Below are positions 55,532 through 63,751 of a stretch of DNA of 64,000 bases, in pieces. The DNA is from Deltaproteobacteria bacterium (GTDB taxonomy: Bacteria; Myxococcota_A; UBA796; SXON01): the NCBI GenBank assembly GCA_947490345.1, contig CANLGL010000009.1, forward strand, positions 1-64,000, written 5' to 3'. Every line of letters begins with the position of its first letter. Position 1 is the first letter of the stretch. The translations under genes and the position numbers were made by a program. The notes under the pieces were generated by a model. The model made no database searches. It was given only the letters and a program-made list of their open reading frames with translations, and was not told the origin of the DNA.

Positions 55532-56560
55532 ATGGACCACGCTGATCTCCGCAGACGCCTGCTCCTCGCGATCGGCGTCGTGGCGCTCCCGGTGGCCGCG
55601 CACGCGTTCGACAGCGCCGAGGACGCGGAGGTCAAGCAAACGGTCTGTATCCAAGGCGACTTCGACACCGGATGCCCGGACTCGGCCGACGTGGAGCGGC
55701 TGCGCGAGGGCGACTGTCCGGCCGTTCCCGAGCCCGGGCCGGGGACGCTGACAAATGGGGTGTGCTGCTACGAAGTCGTCCAGGGCACGTGTGGGATGGG
55801 ATGCAGCTGCGCCCACGGTCGTCCGATGTTGCGGGAGTCCCGCCCGCTGCTGGCTGGGCTCGCTACAACCCGCTGGCAGGATGCATCGCTGGCCCGGCCT
55901 GACCTCAGCGGCCTGAACACCCTCGAGCGCGGTCGACTCGCTCGTTTCTGGGCGAGTGTGGGCGCGCATGAACACAGCTCCATCGCGGCGTTTCACCGGG
56001 TGGCGCTGGAGTTGCTCGCACATGGCGCGCCAGAGAAGCTCCTCGCGGCCAGCCAGCGAGCGGCGCTCGACGAGGCGCGGCACGCGCGGCACGCGTTCAC
56101 GTTTGCCAGCCATTTCGCGGGGGCGACCATCGGGCCCGCGGCGCTCCCGCTCGGCGCGACCGTCGACATCGCCACGACGCTGGAGGCGCTCGCCGTCCGC
56201 ACGGTCCGCGAAGGGTGCGTAGAGGAGACGATGTCCTTGCTCGCCGCCGAGCGGATGTTGGCCGAGTCCCGTGACCCCGCGGTCCGTCACGTGCTGAGCG
56301 CCCTGGTTCGGGACGAGAGGCGCCACGTCGACCTCGCCTGGCGGACCGTGCGGTGGGCGATCGACAGCGGTGGCCGCACCGTCTGTGACGCTGTCGCCGT
56401 CGCGTTCGCAGAGGCCCGGGCGCCCGTTCCCACCGACGCGGAGCCGCTCTCGCCGCGCCTGGCCGCGTGGGGGGCGATCTCGGACGAGCGGCTGTGCCAT
56501 GCCGCGGCCGCTGGTCTGCACGCGCTGATTCGGCCTGTGGCGGCGCAGCTGTCGGCCTGA
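55532..56560 (+). CDS. Exported ferritin-like-domain protein
   Basis: 342 residues from ATG 55532. Signal with Arg-rich n-region (DLRRRLLLAIGVVALPVAAHA). A Cys-rich segment follows (~35-100: VCIQGDFDTGCPDS, GVCCYEVVQGTCGMGCSC), then a four-helix ferritin-like domain with GAHEHSSIAAFHRV, LDEARHARHAF, CVEETMSL and RDERRHVDLAW carrying Glu/His ligands. Extracytoplasmic diiron proteins of this kind are common in Myxococcota-like genomes and uncharacterised. Confidence 0.75.
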   Translation: MDHADLRRRLLLAIGVVALPVAAHAFDSAEDAEVKQTVCIQGDFDTGCPDSADVERLREGDCPAVPEPGPGTLTNGVCCYEVVQGTCGMGCSCAHGRPMLRESRPLLAGLATTRWQDASLARPDLSGLNTLERGRLARFWASVGAHEHSSIAAFHRVALELLAHGAPEKLLAASQRAALDEARHARHAFTFASHFAGATIGPAALPLGATVDIATTLEALAVRTVREGCVEETMSLLAAERMLAESRDPAVRHVLSALVRDERRHVDLAWRTVRWAIDSGGRTVCDAVAVAFAEARAPVPTDAEPLSPRLAAWGAISDERLCHAAAAGLHALIRPVAAQLSA

Positions 56561-56693
56561 CGGCGCTCAGCCGATCGCAGACGATGCAATCGGGGTCCTC
56601 GTCCGCGGGGCAGGCGGAGTCGCACACCTCGTCCGCCGCCGCACTCGGCAGCCCCGGTGTCGCGGTCGGGTGCGCAGCGGCTCCCGACACAGA
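56561..56693. other. Gene-free stretch with a Cys-rich coding remnant on the minus strand
   Basis: On the minus strand 56630-56577 reads EVCDSACPADEDPDCIVC, the Cys/Asp motif common at the ends of Myxococcota lipoproteins. No start codon, signal or stop in a sensible place goes with it, so it is probably the remains of such a gene. Nothing else recognised. Confidence 0.3.
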
Positions 56694-56739
56694 TGAACCG
56701 ATGTGGGCAGGATCCCCCACATCCTGCCGACTTGGTTCA
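56694..56739. repeat. Tandem hairpin unit 1
   Basis: Ends TGAACC/GGTTCA inverted; inner perfect 8-bp stem GGCAGGAT/ATCCTGCC around CCCCCAC. First of three related units in a gene-free 460-bp region. Confidence 0.6.
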
Positions 56740-56745
56740 CGCTCC

Positions 56746-56792
56746 TGAACCGAAGTGAGCACGATCCCCCACATCCTGCCGACTTTGGTTCA
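56746..56792. repeat. Tandem hairpin unit 2
   Basis: Same plan as unit 1: TGAACCGAAGT at one end, ACTTTGGTTCA at the other, GATCCCCCACATCCTGCC inside shared with unit 1. Confidence 0.6.
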
Positions 56793-56809
56793 CGATTCAG
56801 GGACTTCGA

Positions 56810-56856
56810 TGAACTGAAGTGACCATGATCTGGGGGATCTTACCGACTTCGGTTCA
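56810..56856. repeat. Tandem hairpin unit 3
   Basis: More diverged: TGAACTGAAGT and ACTTCGGTTCA ends; the centre contains GATCTGGGGGATC, i.e. the C-run of units 1-2 appears in inverse. Confidence 0.55.
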
Positions 56857-56962
56857 TAGGCCGCCTGGACTGCCGCGTGAAATCCGGTGAGCACCACCGC
56901 CGCGAACGCCTCGGCCGCCCTCACATATTCTCCAGTTATCAAGCGTATAATTGACACGTCGC

Positions 56963-56993
56963 GAGAATCCTGAAGTCAAAGTTCAGGATTCTC
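56963..56993. terminator. 12-bp perfect inverted repeat downstream of the radical-SAM operon
   Basis: Arms GAGAATCCTGAA and TTCAGGATTCTC with a 7-base loop, 28 bp past the stop of the last operon gene. It would stop transcription on the minus strand only weakly because no U-run follows; a processing or mRNA-stabilising hairpin is equally likely. Confidence 0.35.
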
Positions 56994-57020
56994 ATGCCAT
57001 ACAATTACCCCGCGATCAAC

Positions 57021-58196
57021 CTACTTTGCTACCTGCGGCACGATGTCGACCTGTTCGTATTTCGCCCACTTCTCGGCCTCTTCCCAGGGCGCGGGGTCGA
57101 CGACCTTGGCGGTGACGGCCATCTTGCTGGCTTCGAAGAAACCTTCGATGGTGCGGAACATGTAGCTGTTGTCGATCCAGCAGGCGCGCATGCAGCCCTC
57201 GCAGCTGCCCGCCTCCAGCAGCCGCTTCCGCTCGTAGTCCTGGGAGTGGAAGTACTCCTCGAACTTCGGGTCCAGAAAATGCATGTGTTGGTGTTCGGTG
57301 CGATGGCAGACGGCGAACTGTCCGTTGGGTGACACGCTGAAATACAGGCGACCGGCGTCGCAACCCTCGGCGGGGAAGCGGCCGGTCTTCAGATACATCT
57401 TGCTGGCTTCGAGGTAGGGCGTACTGTTGAGGATCGGCCAGCCCTCCTTCTTCATCTTCAAGAGCTCGTCGTAGGCCCGGTCGATGCGATCCTGGACCAG
57501 CTGCGCGCTGTCGGTGACGTTGAGGCCCATCTCCGGGCGGTGCCGGACGAAGCGAGCTTCCCAATTGCGAACGCCGTCTTTGGCCTCGGCCAACAGCTCG
57601 ATGGGCAAGAACGAGATGTGAAAGCCGATCGCCGCCGCGAACTTCACCATCTCGGGCAGCTCTTCGAGGTTCAGATTGCTCACGACGCAGTTGATGCTGG
57701 GGAGCCCGTTGGTGCCCTTGACGAGCTGCCCGATCGTCGTCATGGAGCGCACCGCCGCGTCCCAGGAGCCCGGCGCCTCGCAGATGTAGTCAAAACGGGC
57801 CGGATAGAGGGAGTCCAGCGAGATCGAGAAGCTCTTGACGCCGTACCGGACGGTCTTCTCCAGGCGTTCGGCGCTGACGCCGACGCCGTTGGTGAGCACC
57901 CGGGTCTGAAGGCCGGCGTCGACAAAACACTTCGCCGCTTCTTCCAGGTAGTCGCAGGCGTACGGCTCGCCGCCGCCGATTGAGAGCTGCACCACGCCGA
58001 GCCGCTTCATGCGCTGCGCCATCATCTCGATCTGCGGAATCTCCAGCTCTTCCTTGCGGTTTCCGTAGCGCCAGATGCCGCACATCTTGCAGGTGAGGTT
58101 GCAGCGGTGGGTGATGCCGTAGTGGGCATAGACCGGCACGCGCCGGGTGACGAAGGCTTCGGCCACTCGGGCATATCCGCGTACATCGAGCTTCAT
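57021..58196 (-). CDS. Radical SAM protein with SPASM-like C-terminal cluster domain
   Basis: 391 residues from ATG 58196, which has a strong GGAGG ribosome site. [4Fe-4S] motif at Cys32, Cys36, Cys39 (THRCNLTCKMCGIW), then LSIGGGEPY, VLTNGVGVSAERL and SFSISLDSL. The C-terminal third has grouped Cys (CDAGRLYFSVSPNGQFAVC and CEGCMRACWIDNSYM) as in SPASM/twitch auxiliary-cluster proteins, which modify peptides or sugars. Third gene of a coupled operon with a DegT aminotransferase and another radical SAM protein. Confidence 0.83.
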   Translation of the reverse strand: MKLDVRGYARVAEAFVTRRVPVYAHYGITHRCNLTCKMCGIWRYGNRKEELEIPQIEMMAQRMKRLGVVQLSIGGGEPYACDYLEEAAKCFVDAGLQTRVLTNGVGVSAERLEKTVRYGVKSFSISLDSLYPARFDYICEAPGSWDAAVRSMTTIGQLVKGTNGLPSINCVVSNLNLEELPEMVKFAAAIGFHISFLPIELLAEAKDGVRNWEARFVRHRPEMGLNVTDSAQLVQDRIDRAYDELLKMKKEGWPILNSTPYLEASKMYLKTGRFPAEGCDAGRLYFSVSPNGQFAVCHRTEHQHMHFLDPKFEEYFHSQDYERKRLLEAGSCEGCMRACWIDNSYMFRTIEGFFEASKMAVTAKVVDPAPWEEAEKWAKYEQVDIVPQVAK

Positions 58197-59242
58197 GGTG
58201 CGCCTCCGAAGATGGTGCGCACGCCCGCTCTCGCGACGTCCAGCACCACCGGGGTGTTGAGATTGTAGAGGAAGTTCGCCTCGGCGCACGGGGTGTCCGC
58301 GCAGCTCTGGCAGGCCTCGTCGCGTAACGAAGCAAACGCCACGTCGAAGCCATCATCGCGCAGGTTTCGGGCGGCCGGCGCCCCGGCGCGTGGCAAGCAG
58401 CTGTGCACGCCCCCGTCGGACTCCACCACGCAGGAGACCTGGCCTGCCATGCAGTGGAGGTCTTCGTGCGGAAGGACCGAGGTAGGTACTGAATAATCTG
58501 GCCACGTGCACAGGTAGCGGAGCACCTTCTCGGAGACGCCCACTGGCCGACCGGCCAGGCGAGCCTCGAGCAACCACCGCCACGCCCGACGCAGCTCATC
58601 GTTGTCGCCAAGTTGCCGACGCGCCGCTTTGCTGGCGAGGGCGCCGGAGGCCTGGACCAACTGGAAGACGGCACGGCTGCCATGCGCTTCCGCGTCGGTC
58701 AGGACCCAGTCCAAGGTGGCGAGCGTGTGTTTACCGACTTGCGTCACCGTGTCGACGCGCAGTCCAGCCTCGCGTGCCGCCGCGATGCCGGCCACCGCCT
58801 TGGCGAAGCCGCCGGGCTCGGTGACGCGGTCGTGCACCGCCTGCGGGCCGTGCAGCCCAACCATGAGTCGGTCGACCCGCCGAAGCTCGGCGATACGCGC
58901 CGGGAGTTGGTGGCCGTTGGTGTCGAGCACCGTCCACATGCCGTGCTCGGCGCAACGATCGACGATCGCGCCGACGTCAGGCCGACTCAGCGGCTCGCCG
59001 CCGGTGAGGTTCACGCGGGCGGTGCCGAGCACCGCGAGGTGGTCGACGAGCGCGAGGAGTTCGCTGGTGTCGAGCTCGGCGCGAGGGTTGAGCGGGACGC
59101 CGCAGGCAGCGCAGGAGCTGTCGCAACGGTGCGTCAGCACCAGCGTGACGGCCAGGGGGGCCCGATGCCCGGTCAGGCGGAAGCGAGCGGCGCCGACGGC
59201 CGACTTGACCACCGCGCGCCGGATCGGGCCGAGGGGGATCAA
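58193..59242 (-). CDS. Radical SAM protein with C-terminal Cys-rich (SPASM-like) domain
   Basis: 349 residues. Motif at Cys40, Cys44, Cys47 (THRCDSSCAACG), RVNLTGGEPLSRPDV, VLDTNGHQLP. C-terminal Cys set HCMAGQVSCVVESDGGVHSC and CQSCADTPCAEANF suggests auxiliary clusters. Different from the neighbouring radical SAM protein in length and loop structure, so not a recent duplicate. Overlaps both neighbours by 4 bp. Confidence 0.8.
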   Translation of the reverse strand: MIPLGPIRRAVVKSAVGAARFRLTGHRAPLAVTLVLTHRCDSSCAACGVPLNPRAELDTSELLALVDHLAVLGTARVNLTGGEPLSRPDVGAIVDRCAEHGMWTVLDTNGHQLPARIAELRRVDRLMVGLHGPQAVHDRVTEPGGFAKAVAGIAAAREAGLRVDTVTQVGKHTLATLDWVLTDAEAHGSRAVFQLVQASGALASKAARRQLGDNDELRRAWRWLLEARLAGRPVGVSEKVLRYLCTWPDYSVPTSVLPHEDLHCMAGQVSCVVESDGGVHSCLPRAGAPAARNLRDDGFDVAFASLRDEACQSCADTPCAEANFLYNLNTPVVLDVARAGVRTIFGGAP

Positions 59243-60492
59243 CTCGCCAGCTCGCGGATGGCCTGGCGGACCGCCTCGGCGATGTGCCTGGTGTCGCGCT
59301 CGTCCATGCGCGGGTGCACGGGGAGGTGAAGTTGGTCGCGCACGATGATGGCCGCGTTGGGCTTGGGGCGCCGGAACTCAGGAAACAGCGGGTGGTCGGA
59401 GCAGTCGCTCATGTAGCCGAACGTCGTGTCCACGCCGCGCTTGCGCAGCGCAGCCATCAGGTCCGCGCGCCGCGGGTGGTGGATGACGAAGCTCATGTAG
59501 ATCGGCTCGGCGCCGTCGGGATAGACCGGGGTGAGGATGCCGTCCACGTTGGCCAGCGCTTCGTCCAGCGCACGGCCGTTGCGAATGCGAGCGCCGTTGA
59601 GCGCTTCGATGCGCTCGATCTGCTTGATGCCCACCGCGGCTTGCACCGCGCGGGGCCGCGCCTTCTGAAAGCTCGTTGGGACGCCCTCGTAGCGCACCTC
59701 CACCTCGCCGAAGCGTTCGTGCAACGGGTCGCTGCCGAGCTTGTTGCCGAGCACGATCGCGGGGTGGAGCGTCCACGGGTACAGGAAGGGGTGGGTGGCG
59801 AACATCATCGCCAGGCCGGTGGCCGCTTCTTTCGCGGCGCGCTCGGCCGGACCGTAGGTCGTCGCCTCCATGGCCGCGCGGCACGAGCGGGCGATCTCGT
59901 CGTCGTTGGTGGTGATCATCGCGCCGGAAAGCGTGGTGATGTTCTTGGTCAGCCCGAAGGTGTAGTAGCTGGCGTCGCCGAGGTTGCCGGCGCGGACGCC
60001 GCGGTACCGGCTCCCGGTGGACTGGGCGCAGTCTTCGATGACGCGCACGCCGTGTTTCTTCGCGATTGCATTGATGGCATCCATGTCGCAGGGGGTGCCG
60101 TACAGATGCGTGGGGACGACAGCGCGCGTTTTCGGGGTGATCGCAGCCTCGAACGCGGCGGAGTCCAGGACGTGGCTGCGAAGGCCCACGTCGGCGAAGA
60201 CCGGGCGGATTCCGGCCGCGGCCGCCATGGACGGAATGGCGAAGTAGGTCAGCGCTGGGATCACCACCTCGTCGCCGGCTTTGAGCCCCATCGCCTGCAA
60301 TAGCAGGTAGAAGGCAAAGCGCGCCGACGGGGTCATCACCGCGTGCTTCGCACCGATGTAGGCCGCGAAGGTCCGCTCGAACTCGGCTACGCTCGTGGCA
60401 TCGTCGGGCTTGCGCGCCAGGGTGCGCGCGCACACCAGCGCCTCGGCGGGGCTGAAGCTAGGGCTGAAACGAGGGATGCGACCGAAGTACAT
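59239..60492 (-). CDS. DegT/DnrJ/EryC1-family PLP aminotransferase
   Basis: 417 residues from ATG 60492 with AGGA eight bases upstream. GDEVVIPALTYFAIPSMAAAAG, VVPTHLYGTPCDMDAI, VIEDCAQSTGSRYRG and the PLP Lys in YTFGLTKNITTLSGAM define the family, which aminates keto-sugars or works as a dehydratase. The C-terminal part has many aromatic residues and a YPWTLHPAIVLGNKLG stretch beyond usual family members. With the two radical SAM proteins it suggests synthesis of an unusual amino sugar or modified metabolite. Confidence 0.83.
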   Translation of the reverse strand: MYFGRIPRFSPSFSPAEALVCARTLARKPDDATSVAEFERTFAAYIGAKHAVMTPSARFAFYLLLQAMGLKAGDEVVIPALTYFAIPSMAAAAGIRPVFADVGLRSHVLDSAAFEAAITPKTRAVVPTHLYGTPCDMDAINAIAKKHGVRVIEDCAQSTGSRYRGVRAGNLGDASYYTFGLTKNITTLSGAMITTNDDEIARSCRAAMEATTYGPAERAAKEAATGLAMMFATHPFLYPWTLHPAIVLGNKLGSDPLHERFGEVEVRYEGVPTSFQKARPRAVQAAVGIKQIERIEALNGARIRNGRALDEALANVDGILTPVYPDGAEPIYMSFVIHHPRRADLMAALRKRGVDTTFGYMSDCSDHPLFPEFRRPKPNAAIIVRDQLHLPVHPRMDERDTRHIAEAVRQAIRELAS

Positions 60493-60584
60493 GGCGGATT
60501 CCTGGAGCCTACCGGGGGAAAGCGGCCGGCTCAACGTTTGAGAGGAAGCGGATGGCGGGCGCGTATGGCGGGACACTATCCCGG
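60493..60584. other. Leader region of the DegT operon
   Basis: Contains the AGGA ribosome site for the DegT gene and no recognisable promoter hexamers. The rest of the 417-bp gene-free interval is repeat copy B and a GC-rich stretch (60721-60909) in which I see nothing but short inverted repeats before def. Confidence 0.3.
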
Positions 60585-60720
60585 AGCGGGGGAAGGAGCG
60601 CCGCCGCCCCTTCCCCTACCGGGCCGTACCCTCCGGCCTCCAAGCTTCGCTTTCCGGCCTGCGGCGCCCCGCGCGTTCGATAACGCGCGGGGACGCGACC
60701 CTCTCCCCAACCCTGCGGGA
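60585..60720 (+). repeat. Dispersed structured repeat, copy B
   Basis: Upstream of def, same orientation. Hairpin beta at 60635-60659 (inner stem AAGC/GCTT, loop TTC). Hairpin gamma is longest here: arms CCCCGCGCGTT and AACGCGCGGGG (11 bp, perfect) around CGAT at 60667-60692. C-rich end box ACCCTCTCCCC follows. Confidence 0.7.
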
Positions 60721-60909
60721 CCAGGGCGTTTCGTGCCTCTGTGGCCGGCGAAAGCCCCCGCCTGATCGCCGCGGGCGCCGCTCCGACCCGCCGCGGCGGC
60801 GCGGCAGCGAGCGAGCGGAGGCCTCCGGCCGGAGCGAGAGCGCGGCGACGCGCAGCGGCGGCCGCAGGTGGACCTCCCACGCCGGCGCCCACAGGTTAGC
60901 TCCGCCTTC

Positions 60910-61470
60910 ATGGCCGTCCTCCACGTCCTCACCGTGCCCAACCCCATCCTGAGCAAGAAGTGCCGGCCCATCGGTCCCGGCGAATTCGGCGAGGACCTCG
61001 CGCGGTTCGCCTCGGACCTGGCCGAGACCATGTACGCTGCCCCTGGCGTCGGCCTCGCCGCGCCCCAGGTGGGCGACCTCCGCCGGCTGATCGTGATCGA
61101 TCCAGGCAACTGCACGCGGGAGCAGGACGACGACGGCCGCCCCACCAATCCCCGCTTCCTGGCCCTGGTCAACCCCCAGATCATCGAAGCCAGCAAGGAG
61201 ATGATGGTCTACGAAGAAGGCTGCCTTTCGGTGCCCGACTTCGAGGAGAACGTGACGCGACCGCGCCGGGTGCACATCCGCTACCTGGACGAGTCCGGGA
61301 AGCCGCACCAGAAGTGGTTCGAGGGCTACGACGCGATCGTCGTCCAACACGAGATGGACCACCTCGAAGGGGTGGTGATTCTTGATCGAGTGTCGCGACT
61401 GAAGAAAGGCCGGTACCTCCAAAGGCGGCAGAAGGTGCGGGTCCGGAACGACGGCACCCTGGAGTACTGA
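60910..61470 (+). CDS. def: Peptide deformylase
   Basis: 186 residues from ATG 60910. Motif 1 GVGLAAPQVG, motif 2 EEGCLSVPD (Cys metal ligand), motif 3 QHEMDHLEGV (two His ligands and catalytic Glu). Removes the formyl group from nascent proteins. Followed by fmt, the usual partner, after repeat copy C. The upstream in-frame ATG (60868) lies outside the conserved N terminus. Confidence 0.95.
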   Translation: MAVLHVLTVPNPILSKKCRPIGPGEFGEDLARFASDLAETMYAAPGVGLAAPQVGDLRRLIVIDPGNCTREQDDDGRPTNPRFLALVNPQIIEASKEMMVYEEGCLSVPDFEENVTRPRRVHIRYLDESGKPHQKWFEGYDAIVVQHEMDHLEGVVILDRVSRLKKGRYLQRRQKVRVRNDGTLEY

Positions 61471-61476
61471 TCTCAA

Positions 61477-61672
61477 GAGGGGGGAGGACGCGCCGCGCCC
61501 TCCTCCTACGGCGCCATGCCCTCCGGCCTCCAAGCTCCGCTTTCCGGCCTTCGGCGCGCGGGGCGTAAATAACGCGCCGCGACGTGGCGCTCTCCCCCTC
61601 CCGGCAGTCCCCCAAGCCGCCCGAGGATTTCATGCCCCGGGGAGCCGCCGCGCGCGGCATGGGAGACTGAAC
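61477..61672 (+). repeat. Dispersed structured repeat, copy C (long form)
   Basis: Fills the def-fmt interval, sense orientation, ending two bases before the fmt ATG. Hairpin beta at 61525-61549 (AAGC/GCTT, loop TCC), hairpin gamma at 61561-61577 (GCGT, AAATA, ACGC), box GGCGCTCTCCCCCTC, then ~70 bp shared with copy A including GATTTCATG-like and GGCATGGG blocks. Confidence 0.75.
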
Positions 61673-61674
61673 CG

Positions 61675-62580
61675 ATGCGCGTCGCCTTCTTCGGCACCCC
61701 GGCCTTCGCGGTGCACACGCTCCAGGCCCTGCTGGACGCGGGACACGAGGTCGTGGCCGTCGTCGCCCAGCCCGACAAGCCGGCCGGGCGTGGGCAGGAG
61801 CTGCTGTCGCCCCCCACCGTTGTCTTGGCGCGAGCGCAGGGCATTCCCGTCTTCCAGCCGACGAAGCTGAAGTCTGGCGAGTTTCCGCCCGCTTTCACGG
61901 CCCTGGCCCCCGACGTGGCGGTGGTCGTCGCCTACGGTCGCATCCTGCCGCCGCCGATCCTGGCCACGCCCACCCGGGGGTGCATCAACGTCCATGCTTC
62001 GCTGCTGCCGCGCTGGCGGGGTGCGGCGCCGATCCAATGGGCGGTGCTGGCCGGAGACGAAGAGACCGGTGTCGCGACCATGAATATGGCGGAGGGCCTG
62101 GACACCGGGGACATCCTGCTCGTGGAGCGCACCCCCATCGGCCCGGAAGAGACGGCGGGCGCGCTGTTTGAGCGGCTGGCCCCGCTGGGCGCGGCGCTCT
62201 TGGTCAGGACGTTGGCGCGGCTCGACTCCATCGTGCCGCTGCCCCAAGACGAGGGCGGCGCCACCTACGCGCGCATGCTCGACAAGGAGATGGGAAAGCT
62301 TGACTGGGCGCTGTCCGCCGTCGAACTCCATCGCAAGGTACGCGGGCTCGCCCCGTGGCCGGGGACCGTCTGCGAGCACGCTGGCAGCGTGCTCAAAGTG
62401 ATCGGCGCTCGCGTGGCGGAAGGGGCGGGCGAGCCGGGGACGATTCTGCCGGGCGCTCGCATCGCCTGTGGCGTGGGCGCATTGGAGCTGGTGCAGGTCC
62501 AGGCGCCAGGGAAACGCGCGGTGAGCGGCGCGGATTTCCTCAACGGGGCGAGGCTGAAGGTGGGGGAGAGGTTGGGGTAG
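61675..62580 (+). CDS. fmt: Methionyl-tRNA formyltransferase
   Basis: 301 residues. RVAFFGTPAFAVHTLQALL start, formyl-folate-binding and catalytic region CINVHASLLPRWRGAAPIQWA and AGDEETGVATMNMAEGLDTGDILL. Formylates initiator Met-tRNA; paired with def. C-terminal OB-type domain present, ~90 residues. Confidence 0.95.
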   Translation: MRVAFFGTPAFAVHTLQALLDAGHEVVAVVAQPDKPAGRGQELLSPPTVVLARAQGIPVFQPTKLKSGEFPPAFTALAPDVAVVVAYGRILPPPILATPTRGCINVHASLLPRWRGAAPIQWAVLAGDEETGVATMNMAEGLDTGDILLVERTPIGPEETAGALFERLAPLGAALLVRTLARLDSIVPLPQDEGGATYARMLDKEMGKLDWALSAVELHRKVRGLAPWPGTVCEHAGSVLKVIGARVAEGAGEPGTILPGARIACGVGALELVQVQAPGKRAVSGADFLNGARLKVGERLG

Positions 62581-62640
62581 GGCGGGGGGGGTCCTGCGGT
62601 GCTTGTTGGGAGAACGCAGCTTTTCCAGCCGCTCACCGCG

Positions 62641-62683
62641 GCGGCCGCCGCCTCCCGGCGGCTCGAAAGGGGGCGGCGGCCGC
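62641..62683. terminator. Strong GC inverted repeat after fmt
   Basis: Arms GCGGCCGCCGCC and GGCGGCGGCCGC (12 bp perfect), 61 bp past the fmt stop. No U-run, so a Rho-dependent context or simple hairpin repeat is possible. Confidence 0.35.
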
Positions 62684-62712
62684 TCCGGCGGCGCGCGCGG
62701 TTCCAGCGCTGC

Positions 62713-62758
62713 GCGACCGAAGTCGCTCGGTGGTGGCTCACCCTGCGACTTCGGTCGC
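62713..62758. repeat. 14-bp-stem hairpin repeat, copy 1
   Basis: Arms GCGACCGAAGTCGC and GCGACTTCGGTCGC, 18-base loop holding a further GGTG/CACC pairing. Repeated almost unchanged at 62881-62926; a lone left arm (one base different) lies at 62860-62873. Region 62581-63055 holds only such inverted repeats and no gene that I can support. Confidence 0.65.
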
Positions 62759-62880
62759 ACCTGCCGAGCGCCGCACCACGGCCGCCGAGATATTCACGGC
62801 GTTGTTCCGTAAGGCAGCGCCGCGACAGGTTCCGCCAGCACGCCACACTCGCCGCCGCCGCGACCGAAGTCGGCGCCACT

Positions 62881-62926
62881 GCGACCGAAGTCGCTCGGTG
62901 GCGGCTCACCCTGCGACTTCGGTCGC
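62881..62926. repeat. 14-bp-stem hairpin repeat, copy 2
   Basis: Identical arms to copy 1, with one base different in the loop (GGTGGCGGCTCACC); similarity continues ~8 bp beyond the hairpin (ACCTGCCG). Confidence 0.65.
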
Positions 62927-63055
62927 ACCTGCCGCCGCCGCCGGTGGATCAGTTTTCGCGGGCCCGCCCGGGTCTGTTCTGGAGGGCGGTGAAGCGCCGA
63001 ACACAACGCGCCGGGGTAGAGGCGTCGTCCTACCCGGCGTGTCCGCGGGGCCGCG

Positions 63056-63493
63056 TCAGCGCCGAGCGGCGGGATTGCGCCAGTCGAGCTCACGGATACG
63101 CGCAAAACCGCCGTCGAGTGACCAGAGCACCGCCCCGTGCTCGATGGCGAGCGCGGCGAGGTGCAGGTCGTACACCGCATTCCCGGCAGCGCCGTACCGC
63201 AGGCACAGCTCGCGAAACCCGGTGAAATGCCTCTCTCCAGGCGCGATCCAGCGCACCGACGCGCGCGCCGCCCATTCCTCGACGACCTGCAGCGCCAGTG
63301 ACATCGGCGTCGGCCGGGTGAACACGCCCGGGTGGGTCACCAACCGCAAAAAGCCGTTGACCACCGGCATGGTGAGGCCGATCTCCTGGGCGGGGCCGGG
63401 CTCGTCGATGGCGAGTCGACAGGCCTCGTGATCGGCGTGCTCGACCCGGTGGGCGTGGACCAGGACGTTGACGTCGACCAGGGCCAGACTCAT
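63056..63493 (-). CDS. PIN-domain toxin (VapC-like)
   Basis: 145 residues. Active-site acids in ALVDVNVLVHAHR (Asp6), and YDLHLAALAIEHGAVLWSLDGGFARI (Asp pair), plus Glu in the middle helix. The N-terminal DVNVLVHAH and total length fit the TA_PIN family found next to RHH antitoxins. Stop of the antitoxin gene abuts its ATG. Confidence 0.85.
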   Translation of the reverse strand: MSLALVDVNVLVHAHRVEHADHEACRLAIDEPGPAQEIGLTMPVVNGFLRLVTHPGVFTRPTPMSLALQVVEEWAARASVRWIAPGERHFTGFRELCLRYGAAGNAVYDLHLAALAIEHGAVLWSLDGGFARIRELDWRNPAARR

Positions 63494-63745
63494 CTACAGC
63501 CCACACTTCCGACGCAACCAGTCGAGCTCCTCGTCCTCGAGCGCGGCGAACCGGGCGGGACCGGGCGGCGGTTGGTCCGGGTCGCCAAAGGTGATGGTGC
63601 GCGCGGGGGCCGCCGCCACCAGGGGCTCACTGAGACCCCGCCGCAGCGCCCGATTGATGACGGTCCCCAGTGGCAACCGCCGATCGACCGCCTCCCGACG
63701 GGCGCGGTCCATCAGCTCGTCGTCGATGGTGAGCGTGGTGCGCAT
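63494..63745 (-). CDS. VapB-like ribbon-helix-helix antitoxin
   Basis: 83 residues. MRTTLTIDDELMDRARREA then RLPLGTVINRALRRGL is an RHH DNA-binding domain; the C-terminal LEDEELDWLRRKCGL would neutralise the toxin. First gene of the pair. Its ATG lies about six bases after a good -10 element, so the message is probably leaderless. Confidence 0.85.
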   Translation of the reverse strand: MRTTLTIDDELMDRARREAVDRRLPLGTVINRALRRGLSEPLVAAAPARTITFGDPDQPPPGPARFAALEDEELDWLRRKCGL

Positions 63746-63751
63746 GTTGAC

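Noticed and set aside
56577-56774. A minus-strand gene ending in the Cys-rich motif EVCDSACPADEDPDC
   Set aside because: No ATG with a signal peptide, upstream DNA is the tandem hairpin array, and the frame runs on into the ferritin-like gene; treated as a remnant only.
62355-63431. A 358-codon open frame covering the hairpin repeats after fmt
   Set aside because: Its translation is Arg/Ala-rich, repeats with the DNA hairpins, and overlaps both fmt and the PIN toxin gene.
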